In this document: positions 56,060 to 63,759 of the stretch, piece after piece
Numbering within the stretch: position 1 is the first letter of the stretch
Layout: every line of letters begins with the position of its first letter
Assembly (NCBI GenBank): GCA_963824985.1
Contig: CAWGRQ010000042.1
Span: 10,392-74,391, forward strand
Length of the DNA: 64,000 nt
Source: JAFNAG01 sp963824985
GTDB taxonomy: Bacteria; Acidobacteriota; UBA6911
Direction of reading: 5' to 3'
Made by a program: the position numbers and the translations under genes
The notes under the pieces: model-generated
Told to the model about the DNA's origin: nothing
The model's input: the letters and a program-made list of their open reading frames with translations, nothing else
The model's database searches: none

Positions 56060-56148
56060 CAGTGCTGCCTCACGGCGAGTTGACTGTCCACCCGGTCTTC
56101 AACAACAGTCCCGGTCACACGAGCACATCCTTGCGGCTGATCAGCCAT
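56059..56148 (-). CDS. Small 29-residue frame coupled to deformylase fragment
   Basis: ATG at 56148 preceded by AAAGGAGTCACG, a strong ribosome site. The peptide starts MADQPQGCARVTG and ends QLAVRQH, with the stop overlapping the deformylase ATG (TGATG). It may be the shortened remnant of a larger gene; no family was recognised. Confidence 0.35.
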   Translation of the reverse strand: MADQPQGCARVTGTVVEDRVDSQLAVRQH

Positions 56149-56257
56149 CGTGACTCCTTTCTATATTCGGGGCACCGTCCGTGCCCGTTTTATCGCCGCG
56201 GCGGCATCGCATGCGGGGCGCCCGCCTCCGCCGAAGCCGTGTCCAGACAGGTGGCGG

Positions 56258-56626
56258 TCATTCCGCCGCGGTTTCGGCCTCGATTTTGGCAAGGCGCTTT
56301 TTGACGGAGTCGAGTTCCGATTGAAGGGCCTCGGCTTCGTTCTCGAGCGCCTGTTTCTCCAGGTTGGGATCGGGCTTCTGATAAGGCGCGGCATACCGGC
56401 CGAAACGCATCCACCCCGGCTTCCCGGTTGCGTGGAACATGTGTCGCCCTCCACGGCCACCCCCACCACGGCCGCCAAATCCCCGGTCCCGTCCGGAACC
56501 CATCCCGAATCCTCTGTCCGGAGCGGGATTCGCATACCCGGGCATCTCAAAACCCGCGCAGTATCCGGCTGCGCGACCGCTTCTGGGAAACATTCCCCTC
56601 GGACCTGTTCTGTCTCCTGCTGGCAT
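56258..56626 (-). CDS. DUF5320 protein
   Basis: 122 residues from the ATG at 56626 (AAAGGAGG upstream). N-terminal MPAGDRTGPRGMFPRSGRAA and YCAG match DUF5320, usually written MPRGDRTGPxGxGPxTGR. A glycine/arginine-rich centre is followed by a C-terminal coiled coil (EKQALENEAEALQSELDSV). DUF5320 proteins accompany NifX-like and Mrp-type ATPase genes in anaerobes and are of unknown role. Here the NifX-like gene lies 25 bases upstream on the same strand, so cotranscription is likely. Confidence 0.85.
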   Translation of the reverse strand: MPAGDRTGPRGMFPRSGRAAGYCAGFEMPGYANPAPDRGFGMGSGRDRGFGGRGGGGRGGRHMFHATGKPGWMRFGRYAAPYQKPDPNLEKQALENEAEALQSELDSVKKRLAKIEAETAAE

Positions 56627-56651
56627 AGTGATAGCCTCCTTTCGGTTTTTA

Positions 56652-57256
56652 TTATTCCCTTGTCATTGCAGTACCGCACTTCGGGCACTGCTTCTGTACG
56701 CAGGGCACTCCCTGTTCATGCGATTCACGATGCCCGCATTTCGGACACAGGCAAGCGCCGGCAGCGCCCCCCGCAAGGGGACCGCCCATGCGACCTCGAC
56801 CCTGTCCGCCTTGACCTCGGCTCCGTCCGCCTTGACCCATTCCGCCACGTTTTCTTCCATTCATCAGGAATTCTTCCTCGTTCACGCCGCGCATTCCCCG
56901 TCGCCGGTCTCGACCGCGCCCGCAGCAACCGGGCATGGCAAAGGTGTCGTGCTCCAATTTGTCACCGAGCCAGGCCTGAATGACCTCGCTGAGGTCGCCG
57001 GCCACGAACGGGATCACCTCGATGCCGTGAGCGGCGACCATCTCGTGCAAAGGCCTGGAAATCGCGCCGCAAACCAGCGTGCCGACATCAAGCTCCGCGA
57101 GGCGGATCAGCCTTCTGAACCGGCAGGTCGTCCGCCAGGACTCCTTTGTTTCGTTGCAATGATTCGTCCCGACTCGGCTTCGACGACATGAATCTGCCGG
57201 GCGATGTCGATAACCGGCGCGATTCGATTGTCCCAATATGCAAAAGCCGTCTTCAT
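56652..57256 (-). CDS. NifX/NifB-type cluster-binding protein with zinc-ribbon tail, frameshifted
   Basis: The start frame from the ATG at 57256 reads MKTAFAYWDNRIAPVIDIAR, typical of dinitrogenase iron-molybdenum cofactor proteins. Near 57130 the frame shifts, and RLIRLAELDVGTLVCGAISR completes the NifX fold (about 110 residues in all). The same frame continues through PGCCGRGRDRRRG into MNGRKRGGMGQGGRSRG and a Cys4 ribbon, CPKCGHRESHEQ followed by CPKCGTAMTRE. The latter part may be a separate gene, since GAGGAAG precedes its ATG. Role: probably metallocluster or metal handling, with the DUF5320 and CGGC genes. Confidence 0.75.
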
Positions 57257-57402
57257 CATCCAAGGCCCCGGCCGTCATTCACGTATGGCATAAAAGCAAT
57301 CGCGGCACCAATCGCATCCGCGCCTCACAAAATACAATCATCCCTTGTAATTAAATGAGTTAAGGTGAATTTCGAGGAGAGGGCGGCAAGCCAAAGAGTA
57401 GC

Positions 57403-57419
57403 GTTATAGCTACTATAAC
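57403..57419. promoter_or_regulatory. Perfect palindrome in divergent intergenic region
   Basis: GTTATAG-CTA-CTATAAC, a 17-base perfect dyad, lies between the divergently transcribed NifX-like gene and the TonB receptor gene. It has the form of a dimeric regulator site. It could serve the NifX side, since the receptor promoter has its own dyad at 57552-57586. Confidence 0.5.
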
Positions 57420-57529
57420 TGTATATGATAGGCGCAATCGCGCTACTACTTCCGTTCGTGACGGGAACGGCCGTCCGGCTCGGGCAGGGGGATGCCCAGT
57501 TTCTTTATTCTGCGGAGACGACAAACAAC

Positions 57530-57586
57530 TTGACTCTCGAAGCCGCGCAATCTTAGTATTACGATTTCAATGGACGTAATACTGAG
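57530..57586 (+). promoter_or_regulatory. Promoter with overlapping NikR-like operator
   Basis: TTGACT (57530-57535) and TAGTAT (57554-57559), 18 bases apart, form a sigma70-type promoter. A 12-base inverted repeat, CTTAGTATTACG and CGTAATACTGAG (57552-57586, one mismatch), covers the -10 and start site, the usual place for a repressor. Its core GTATTAC-N13-GTAATAC is close to the NikR consensus recalled for several bacteria (GTGTTAC-N13/14-GTAACAC). A GGAGG site lies just before the receptor ATG at 57603. No nikR gene is in the window. Confidence 0.6.
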
Positions 57587-57602
57587 ATCGGGAGGATAGG
57601 TC

Positions 57603-59618
57603 ATGAAGCGCCTGGATCTTCTTCTTGTGATATTCAGCCTCGGCGCGCTGCCCGCCTGGGCCGAGGAAATCAGGATTCGCGTGGTGGACCCGCAGGAAAA
57701 GGTCATTGTCGGCGCCGCCGTTACGATTCGCAGCCAGGGCAAGCTCATCTCAAAGCAGACCGATGAAAAAGGCGAGTTGGTTGCACAAGTCGTGATGCCG
57801 GCAGACATCCGCGTGACCGCAGCCGGTTTTGATCCTTGCGATCTGAAGCTGGATGTCGTACCCGGCAGGGAGCTGACCGTGCGGCTGAGGCCGGCGACGG
57901 TGCACACCATCATTGAGGTGGTCGTACGTGAGGAGGGTGCGGCAACGGGCACGACCGAACGGACGGCCCTCGAGATCGACCGCGGCGGCGCGCGCACCGT
58001 CTTCGATGCCGTGGACAAGCTTGTCCCCTGCGCCTATGTCACCCGGCGCGGCGTCATGGGCTACGGGCTCAACAGCCCATCCGGCGCGGTATCGATTCGT
58101 GGCATGGGGGGTTCCCCCAACACTCAGGTGCTCGTCGTAGTCGATGGGCGGCCCGACTACATGGGATTGATGGGTCATCCGATTCCGGACTTCTATACAC
58201 TGTCCGATGTGGGAAGTTTGTCTGTTACCCAGGGGCCCGCTTCCGTTCGTTATGGTAGCGGAGCGATGGGCGGGGCCATAGAGATAAAACCGGCGCCGGT
58301 CAGGGAAGGCACCCTTACCGAATTCACGACCAGTTTCGGGTCTTTCAATACGGGCCAGCACCGACTCTCTCACGGCTCCCGAATCGGGCGCGGCTTCTAT
58401 CATCTCACGGCAGGAATCGAGCATACTTCCGGGGACCGCCCCAACTCGGCTTTCCACAACCAGCATGGCACTCTCGCGCTCGGATACGACCTGTCGTCGA
58501 TCTGGAGAATTTCACTCCAGGGCCGCTACGGCCACTTCAACGTCGAGGATCCCGGGCCGGTCAGCGCGCTCACGTCTGGCCGCTTTGCCAATGTCGGTCG
58601 CGGCGGGTTCAACGTAGCGCTGGAAAACTCGGGCGCGCGCACATGGGGTTCGGCTAGCTTCTACTCCAGTTATGGTCATCACATGCTCTGGGACGGATTC
58701 CGTTCTGTAGATGCAACCCAGGGTTTCCGGCTCGAACAAAATTATCTGATCACGCCAAGGCTCACGGTCGAGGCCGGGACGGATGTCATTCGATATGGCG
58801 GACGGGCCCGGAACATCAAAACCTCTCTGGATTACGGTGAACACCACGTATCAGAAGGGGGCGTTTTTTCGCGGGCGCACTTCGCCGTTTCATCTGCGCT
58901 GATTCTGAACGCAGGCTTTCGTTACGATCACAACTCGCTTTACGGCGGAGTGGCTGTCCCGGAGTTCGGCGCGATCTACAAGTTCGGCGAAAAGTATTCG
59001 CTGTCGACCGCCATGAGCAAAGGTTTTCGGAACCCTACCATCCGGGAACTCTACCTTTTTCCGGCGCCCAATCCCGCTCTGAAGCCCGAGCGCCTGTGGA
59101 ACTACCAGGCTACGTTCCAGATGCGTCCCACCCAGTCCCTTCTGGCTTGGATCACCGGCTATTACGCCGATGCGAGTAATTTGATCATTACGACCGGCAG
59201 ATTTCCGAATCTGAAACTGGAGAACGGAGGCCAGGCCCTCAATCGTGGGATGGAAATCAATGGCCGCTGGCAGCCACTGCGCAGATTGAGTCTCACCTCC
59301 GGGTACGCATACCTCCGTTCTACGAATCTCGCGCCCTATGTCCCGGCCCACAAGCTGAACTACTCGCTGGATCTCGACGCCGGGCGGATCTTCCTGAACC
59401 TCGGTGGAACCTCGGTGGGCCGCACCTGGGCCGACGCGGCCAGAACGCAGCCACTGGGGGAATATACCGTTATCACATTAAAGTGCACGGCGCCGTTGGG
59501 AAGAAAAGTGAGTGCTTTCATCACGCTGGATAACCTTTTCAATCGCAGTTACCAGGTTGTTGCGGGCTATCCAATGCCCGGCATCAACGCGATCGGTGGA
59601 TTCAACTTCAGGTTCTGA
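57603..59618 (+). CDS. TonB-dependent outer-membrane receptor
   Basis: 671 residues. A signal peptide (about 1-20, ending LPAWA) is followed by a carboxypeptidase-like regulatory domain (about 22-97). A plug domain follows (about 120-230), with AVSIRGMGGSPNTQVLVVVD and SVTQGPASVRYGSGAMGGAI. The 22-strand barrel ends in NAIGGFNFRF. It brings a substrate across the outer membrane using TonB energy. First gene of an operon; the ECF S-component gene starts 9 bases after its stop. Regulation is probably by the dyad overlapping its promoter. Substrate is likely a metal (nickel or cobalt) or metal complex, by context only. Confidence 0.93.
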   Translation: MKRLDLLLVIFSLGALPAWAEEIRIRVVDPQEKVIVGAAVTIRSQGKLISKQTDEKGELVAQVVMPADIRVTAAGFDPCDLKLDVVPGRELTVRLRPATVHTIIEVVVREEGAATGTTERTALEIDRGGARTVFDAVDKLVPCAYVTRRGVMGYGLNSPSGAVSIRGMGGSPNTQVLVVVDGRPDYMGLMGHPIPDFYTLSDVGSLSVTQGPASVRYGSGAMGGAIEIKPAPVREGTLTEFTTSFGSFNTGQHRLSHGSRIGRGFYHLTAGIEHTSGDRPNSAFHNQHGTLALGYDLSSIWRISLQGRYGHFNVEDPGPVSALTSGRFANVGRGGFNVALENSGARTWGSASFYSSYGHHMLWDGFRSVDATQGFRLEQNYLITPRLTVEAGTDVIRYGGRARNIKTSLDYGEHHVSEGGVFSRAHFAVSSALILNAGFRYDHNSLYGGVAVPEFGAIYKFGEKYSLSTAMSKGFRNPTIRELYLFPAPNPALKPERLWNYQATFQMRPTQSLLAWITGYYADASNLIITTGRFPNLKLENGGQALNRGMEINGRWQPLRRLSLTSGYAYLRSTNLAPYVPAHKLNYSLDLDAGRIFLNLGGTSVGRTWADAARTQPLGEYTVITLKCTAPLGRKVSAFITLDNLFNRSYQVVAGYPMPGINAIGGFNFRF

Positions 59619-59626
59619 CCATTACT

Positions 59627-60160
59627 ATGAAAGCGGAAGCACTGCGGTCCATGGTCATGAGCGCCGTCATGGCGGCATTCGGCATCACGCTGCCGATGGT
59701 TTTTCACATGGCGGGCCTGGGAAGCAAATTCCTTCCCATGCTGCTCCCGATCCTGCTCAACGGTTTTCTCTCGCTTCTTCCCTGGGCGGCGCTGACCGGC
59801 GCGCTCGTGCCTGTGGCAAGCGGATTGTTGACCGGCATGCCGCCGTTCTATCCTCCGATCGCCCTGGTGATGTCGATCGAAGGCGCGCTCATGGCCGCGG
59901 CCGCAGCCGTGATCTATCGTCTCAGCAAGCCCCGGATCTGGCCCGCCCTGGTTGTCGCTGTGGGCTTGGATCGCATGGTCTCGGCCGGATTGATGTGGCT
60001 GATGGCTGGAAATTTTGGCCTGCCACCCGCAGTGATATCGACCGCGAGCCTCATTCAGGGATTTCCGGGTGTGGCATTGCAGCTTGTGGTTGTCCCGCTG
60101 GTCGTGCGCGGAATAAGAGCAAGGAAAGGAATACTCCTTCCAGATGAAGACAGATCCTAG
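59627..60160 (+). CDS. ECF transporter substrate-binding (S) component
   Basis: 177 residues, about 5-6 membrane segments. The N-terminal block LRSMVMSAVMAAFGITLPMV and the pattern LGSKFLPMLLPILLNGFLS with a proline-rich LTGMPPFYPP loop are typical of S components of ECF transporters, which capture the substrate in the inner membrane. It does not match the well-known NikM/CbiM start (MHIMEG-like), so the substrate must be inferred from the operon. It is followed, with a 17-base overlap, by a methyltransferase gene, then the T and A components. Confidence 0.8.
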   Translation: MKAEALRSMVMSAVMAAFGITLPMVFHMAGLGSKFLPMLLPILLNGFLSLLPWAALTGALVPVASGLLTGMPPFYPPIALVMSIEGALMAAAAAVIYRLSKPRIWPALVVAVGLDRMVSAGLMWLMAGNFGLPPAVISTASLIQGFPGVALQLVVVPLVVRGIRARKGILLPDEDRS

Positions 60161-60749
60161 ACGTCCTTATTTCAACAGCCTTGCCACCGAATGGGATTGC
60201 ATCCCCGCCGCACCGAATTCTGCCGGCAGGATCTCGACATTTTTGAAGCGGTCCCATAGAGCCGGAGTTCGACGCGTCCTCGATGTCGGCTGCGGCACCG
60301 GCATTCTCGTGCCTGAATTGCTGAACCTCTATGGCTCTGCAACCCGCCTGGTGGAATTTGATCTGGCGGAAGATATGCTTAGGGTCAATTCGACCAAGTT
60401 CCCGAGCACCAGCATCGGCCGTGTCTGTGCAGATGCGCAGGCCATGCCCTTTTCTGACGCATGCTTTGATCTGGCTGTTTGCTTCAGCGTGCTTCCTCAC
60501 ATGCCCGACAAGTCTGCCGCCCTGCGCCAGATAATTCGGATTCTGCGTCCTGGTGGTGTTTTTTGTGTGGGGCACCTGATGGGCAGCCGCGAATTGAATG
60601 CGTTTCACGGCAGCCTCGAAGGCCCTGTGAAGGTCGATTTTCTTCCCCCTGCGGCAGTCCTGGCTCAAATGTTGAAGGACCTGGGGGCGGTGGCGATCGA
60701 GGCAGAGGAGAATTCCGATTGGTATTTCGTGCGTGCAGAGAAATCCTGA
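60144..60749 (+). CDS. Class I SAM-dependent methyltransferase
   Basis: 201 residues. Motif I RVLDVGCGTGILVPELL, an acidic LVEFDLAEDML (motif II position), CADAQAMPFSDACFDLAVCF (motif III) and IIRILRPGGVFCVGHLM (motif IV) are those of UbiE-like small-molecule methyltransferases. It overlaps the S-component gene by 17 bases and ends 1 base before the T-component ATG, so it is embedded in the transporter operon. It may modify the imported compound or a metal-binding ligand; nothing in the sequence names the acceptor. Confidence 0.9.
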   Translation: MKTDPRRPYFNSLATEWDCIPAAPNSAGRISTFLKRSHRAGVRRVLDVGCGTGILVPELLNLYGSATRLVEFDLAEDMLRVNSTKFPSTSIGRVCADAQAMPFSDACFDLAVCFSVLPHMPDKSAALRQIIRILRPGGVFCVGHLMGSRELNAFHGSLEGPVKVDFLPPAAVLAQMLKDLGAVAIEAEENSDWYFVRAEKS

Positions 60750-60750
60750 A

Positions 60751-61302
60751 ATGAAGCCCATATCCTTCATGCCTGCGCTGCTGGTACTGTCGGCTGCCGT
60801 TGCGGTGGCGTTCATGCGCGATATTGGGTGGGTGATCGCTGCGCTGCCTGTAAGCCTTGTGCTCAACATCGGGTCATGGCGAAGCCTTTCCAAAGCGATG
60901 CGCGCGATGCTACCGGTCGCGCTGTTTGTCCTGACCCTGATCTTGCTTCAGTGGCTCTATCGCCGGCCCGAGCCTATGGTTGCCGCAAAGACCCTGGCCG
61001 TCTTCTGGCTCACCACGGCGGCATTCCGTTGGGTGCCTTGGTCTGGGCTTGCAGGCGCGATCCGCCCGGAATCGCGGGCCTCGGCCTTTATCTTCTATTT
61101 ACTGTTCGTCCGTCATTTTGCATCGATCCTGGTTGTGGAAGCAGGCCGTCTGCTCCACGCGAGATCGCGCGCGGTCCCGCAGACTTGCGGCCACTGGGCT
61201 TTCCGGTCTCTCACGGCTGCGCTGGTCTCGTTGTTTGGGCGCGCCGGGATCCGAGCCGAGCGCTTCTATGCGGCCCTTTTGTTGAAAGGACTTGTAGAGT
61301 GA
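60751..61302 (+). CDS. ECF transporter T component (CbiQ/EcfT-like)
   Basis: 183 residues from the ATG at 60751; a GTG six codons earlier is also possible. About four or five membrane segments and an Ala-Arg-rich cytoplasmic stretch (LLHARSRAVPQTCG and GRAGIRAERFYAALLLKG). The latter two are the coupling helices with the A-R-S/A-R-G type signature of T components that contact the ATPase. It joins the S component to the ATPase and powers inner-membrane uptake. The last codons overlap the ATPase GTG by 4 bases. Confidence 0.8.
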   Translation: MKPISFMPALLVLSAAVAVAFMRDIGWVIAALPVSLVLNIGSWRSLSKAMRAMLPVALFVLTLILLQWLYRRPEPMVAAKTLAVFWLTTAAFRWVPWSGLAGAIRPESRASAFIFYLLFVRHFASILVVEAGRLLHARSRAVPQTCGHWAFRSLTAALVSLFGRAGIRAERFYAALLLKGLVE

Positions 61303-61992
61303 AGTCTGTCCTTGAGGTGGCAGGGTTGAATTTCAGCTTCGAGCGGAGCCGGCCGGTTCCTGCAAAACATCGATTTCCGCGTACCGGAAGGCGAATACCT
61401 GGGGATCGTCGGCGGAAATGGAGCCGGAAAGAGCACACTCCTCTGGTGCCTTTTGGGATTGCTCAAAGCCAGCGGGTCTATCCGCTTTTTTGGGGAAGAA
61501 ATCAGCAAGAGAGCACTGGAGCGGATTGCCATGGTTTTTCAGAATCCGGAGGACCAGCTGTTCATGCCCGCGCTCTTGGACGATGTGGCTCTTCCACTGG
61601 TCAATCGTGGTGTAGGGATAACCGAGGCGCGGCGCATGGCTCTGGATAAGCTGGATAAGCTCGGCCTAGGTGATTTAGCGGGCCGTCCGGCAACCAGGCT
61701 GAGCATCGGCGAGCAGAAACGCGCCTCGATTGCCGCAGCCTTGAGCACGTCGCCGGAGCTTCTGCTGTTGGATGAGCCCACGGCTGAACTGGATGGGCGG
61801 TCGGTGCGTCAGCTTGCTGGTTTATTGGCAAAGCTCGCCGTTACAACGATAGTGACCAGCCATCACCTCGATTTCCTGCGCATGATCACTTCCCGCACGC
61901 TTGTGCTTAGCAAGGGTAGAATCATCGCGGACGGCCCCATGCCGGATATCCTCGGTAATCAGACCCTGCTCCAGGCTGCGGACCTGATATAA
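61299..61992 (+). CDS. ECF transporter ATPase (CbiO/EcfA-like), one frameshift
   Basis: The start frame from a GTG at 61299 reads VKSVLEVAGLNFSFER, and a one-base shift near 61350 continues FLQNIDFRVPEGEYLGIV, then the Walker A GGNGAGKST. Further motifs are the Q-loop FQNPEDQLFMP, signature LSIGEQKRAS, Walker B LLLLDEPTAELDG and the switch histidine SHH. About 230 residues after repair, the usual length for CbiO-type subunits. It hydrolyses ATP to drive uptake with the T and S components. Sequence error is the simplest explanation for the shift, since everything downstream is intact. Confidence 0.9.
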
Positions 61993-62097
61993 AGGAGGAA
62001 AGCGAATAGACATCTGAGATGGTCTGAAATGCATGAGAAAAAAGGGAAAGCCCTTTATCGCTTTTCATTTGGCATGATCGAGGTCGCCGCAGGAGGC

Positions 62098-62154
62098 ACG
62101 GATCGCGGCCGTCCCACCCGCATGGTCTCTGTGGACGGGACACCCGCGATCCGT
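62098..62154. repeat. Inverted repeat after the uptake operon
   Basis: ACGGATCGCGG and CCGCGATCCGT (62098-62108, 62144-62154) pair perfectly, with an inner GTCCC/GGGAC stem. It is similar in style to the longer inverted repeat at 11475-11566. It lies 106 bases after the ATPase stop; no T-run follows. Confidence 0.55.
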
Positions 62155-62179
62155 CGGTTGAAGGCTTGCCCCCAGGCGT

Positions 62180-62715
62180 TCAGACCACGTTCTGAGCCTC
62201 GAGGGAACTGAGCTTGTCGTGAGCGTAGTTGAGCCGGGCCGTCAGACGGTGCGCGGCAGAGGCCTCGTGGTCCAGACGCAGCATGTAATAGCCAGTCCTC
62301 TGGCTTATCGGATAAACTCCCCCGAGACCTTCGAGCGGAGTGGCCTTGTAAGCAGGAGGGGCGTGGGTATCGGGATCGAGCCCGGTCCGGGCGATGGCGG
62401 AGCCGCGAATAGCGGCGCGGACGGCGGGATGGGAGGGTTGGCCGGCCGCGAGTGCCTGCTGTTGCGGCGTCAAGCCCAGAACCCCGGGATTCATGCCAAT
62501 TCGGGTGAATCCGCTCTCCTGGCGTCGCAATTGTTCAAACGAGGCGAAAAAAAACGTGCGGTTGACCCGCAATGGCCCCCCGAAGCCGCCGAGAGAATCA
62601 GCCAGAGCAACAGTGACAGGGGCCTGCTTACCGGATCAGCCACCCGCCCGCCGACGTTGCCCTCAGAAAAGACCCGTAGGGCGACAAAGCCAAGCACGTT
62701 CGCGGATCGCATGAT
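62180..62715 (-). pseudogene. Oar-type TonB receptor fragment
   Basis: Minus-strand frames contain FGGPLRVNRTFFFASFEQLR and RQESGF, then GMNPGVLGLTPQQQALAAG, and YMLRLDHEASAAHRLTARLN. This is the plug-to-barrel region of the long Oar-like TonB receptors that are abundant in Acidobacteria. The N-terminal regulatory domain, most of the plug and most of the roughly 800-residue barrel are missing. Unrelated in sequence to the receptor at 57.6 kb. Confidence 0.7.
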
Positions 62716-62813
62716 CCTTCTCTCCGTTTCTTCTGATGGAGTGCTATTTACATCTTCATATACTTACACCTTGTGATGTGAGACAGCGGCAATGGCGATG
62801 CTGGTCTTGCCGG

Positions 62814-63209
62814 CTAATCCATGAGTACCACCTCAAATTCCGGGGGAGTGACGATATGCTTTTTGACCGTGCACAGGTTGACGGTCTTGAGGACGGCCCC
62901 TTTGAGTTCTTCGGGAAAGTCCCGCGGACACGTGACCTCGATGCGAATCGGGGTGAACAGCTTCTTTTCGGGATCGCGTTCCGCTTGAAGGCGAACCCCC
63001 AGGCCCTCGGTGTTCAGCTTCCGGGCATTGCAGAATTCCAGTGCGTAGATCCCGACACAGGTGGCCATGGACACGAAAAACAGGTCGAACGGTTCGGGGG
63101 CTGATCCCTCACCGCCGTTCTTCACGGATTGGTCCGTCTGGACCGTGCGCCCGTCATAGTGCGCGTCGACCCGTTTTCCGCCGGGAAACGTAACGGTAAT
63201 GCTCTTCAT
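62814..63209 (-). CDS. OsmC-like protein
   Basis: 131 residues from the ATG at 63209, with GGAGGG 7 bases upstream; the open frame runs further but homology starts here (MKSITVTFPGGKRVDAHYDG). The active-site cysteines of the OsmC/Ohr fold are visible: one in VSMATCVGIYALEF, one in VNLCTVKKH, supporting a thiol-dependent peroxide reductase. It lies 58 bases after an ArsP_2-type membrane protein gene on the same strand. Confidence 0.88.
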   Translation of the reverse strand: MKSITVTFPGGKRVDAHYDGRTVQTDQSVKNGGEGSAPEPFDLFFVSMATCVGIYALEFCNARKLNTEGLGVRLQAERDPEKKLFTPIRIEVTCPRDFPEELKGAVLKTVNLCTVKKHIVTPPEFEVVLMD

Positions 63210-63267
63210 CGATACACCCTCCAACAGATCATAGTAATGGAACGATCTTTCTTTGTGCGCGCAATCG

Positions 63268-63759
63268 TCAAGCGCATTCTCGCACGCCTCCCGCCATTGC
63301 GCAGCGCTGTCGCTGAGATTGGGCCAGCCGGAGGATCTGACGGCGAAGGATTTCCCAAGCAGCCGCGAGCCTATCGCCGGCCTTATCCACCACGAACGCG
63401 AGGCCCAAGCCATACAGGAATAGGCCGGCAAAGAGCAGGAGCGCCGTTCTCGGCATGATCGCCAGCATCACAAAGGCTTCGTCCCCCGAGGCGGCCACCA
63501 TGCTTCCCACGAGCGCGCCGAGGGGGATGATCCGGTGGATGTAAAGCGTAACATCGGTGAACGCCCCCAGGCACCCGGGAAAGCTGCCCACAAGGACCAC
63601 GGCGGCGTAGCCCAAGACCCCTTGCTTTTCGAGCCACCGGGCTGCCAGCCCGGCCGTAGCCACGTTCATGTACTCCACGAGGAGCATCATGGCGAAAACG
63701 AAGCCGGTGATCATGAGGGCATCGCCTAGAACATCCCTCGCGAGGGCTAGCAGGCTCAT
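63268..63759 (-). CDS. ArsP_2-type putative metal exporter, N-terminal half
   Basis: 163 residues from the ATG at 63759 (AAGGAG at 8 bases). The pattern DALMITGFVFAMMLLVEYMN, then VVLVGSFPGCLGAFTDVTLY and GSMVAASGDEAFVMLAIMPR matches, from memory, the N-terminal half of the putative 10-TM heavy-metal exporter/manganese transporter family (PF11449). That family is about 350-400 residues with a second half, which is absent here; the frame ends in a basic, non-membrane tail (RQILRLAQSQRQR). It may be a truncated gene or a short half-size member. Followed by the OsmC-like gene. Confidence 0.65.
   Translation of the reverse strand: MSLLALARDVLGDALMITGFVFAMMLLVEYMNVATAGLAARWLEKQGVLGYAAVVLVGSFPGCLGAFTDVTLYIHRIIPLGALVGSMVAASGDEAFVMLAIMPRTALLLFAGLFLYGLGLAFVVDKAGDRLAAAWEILRRQILRLAQSQRQRCAMAGGVRECA

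Noticed and set aside
57260..57602. Cobalamin or NiCo riboswitch upstream of the uptake operon
   Set aside because: No B12-box-like or four-way-junction NiCo pattern was seen in the 346-base region; a protein operator is better supported.
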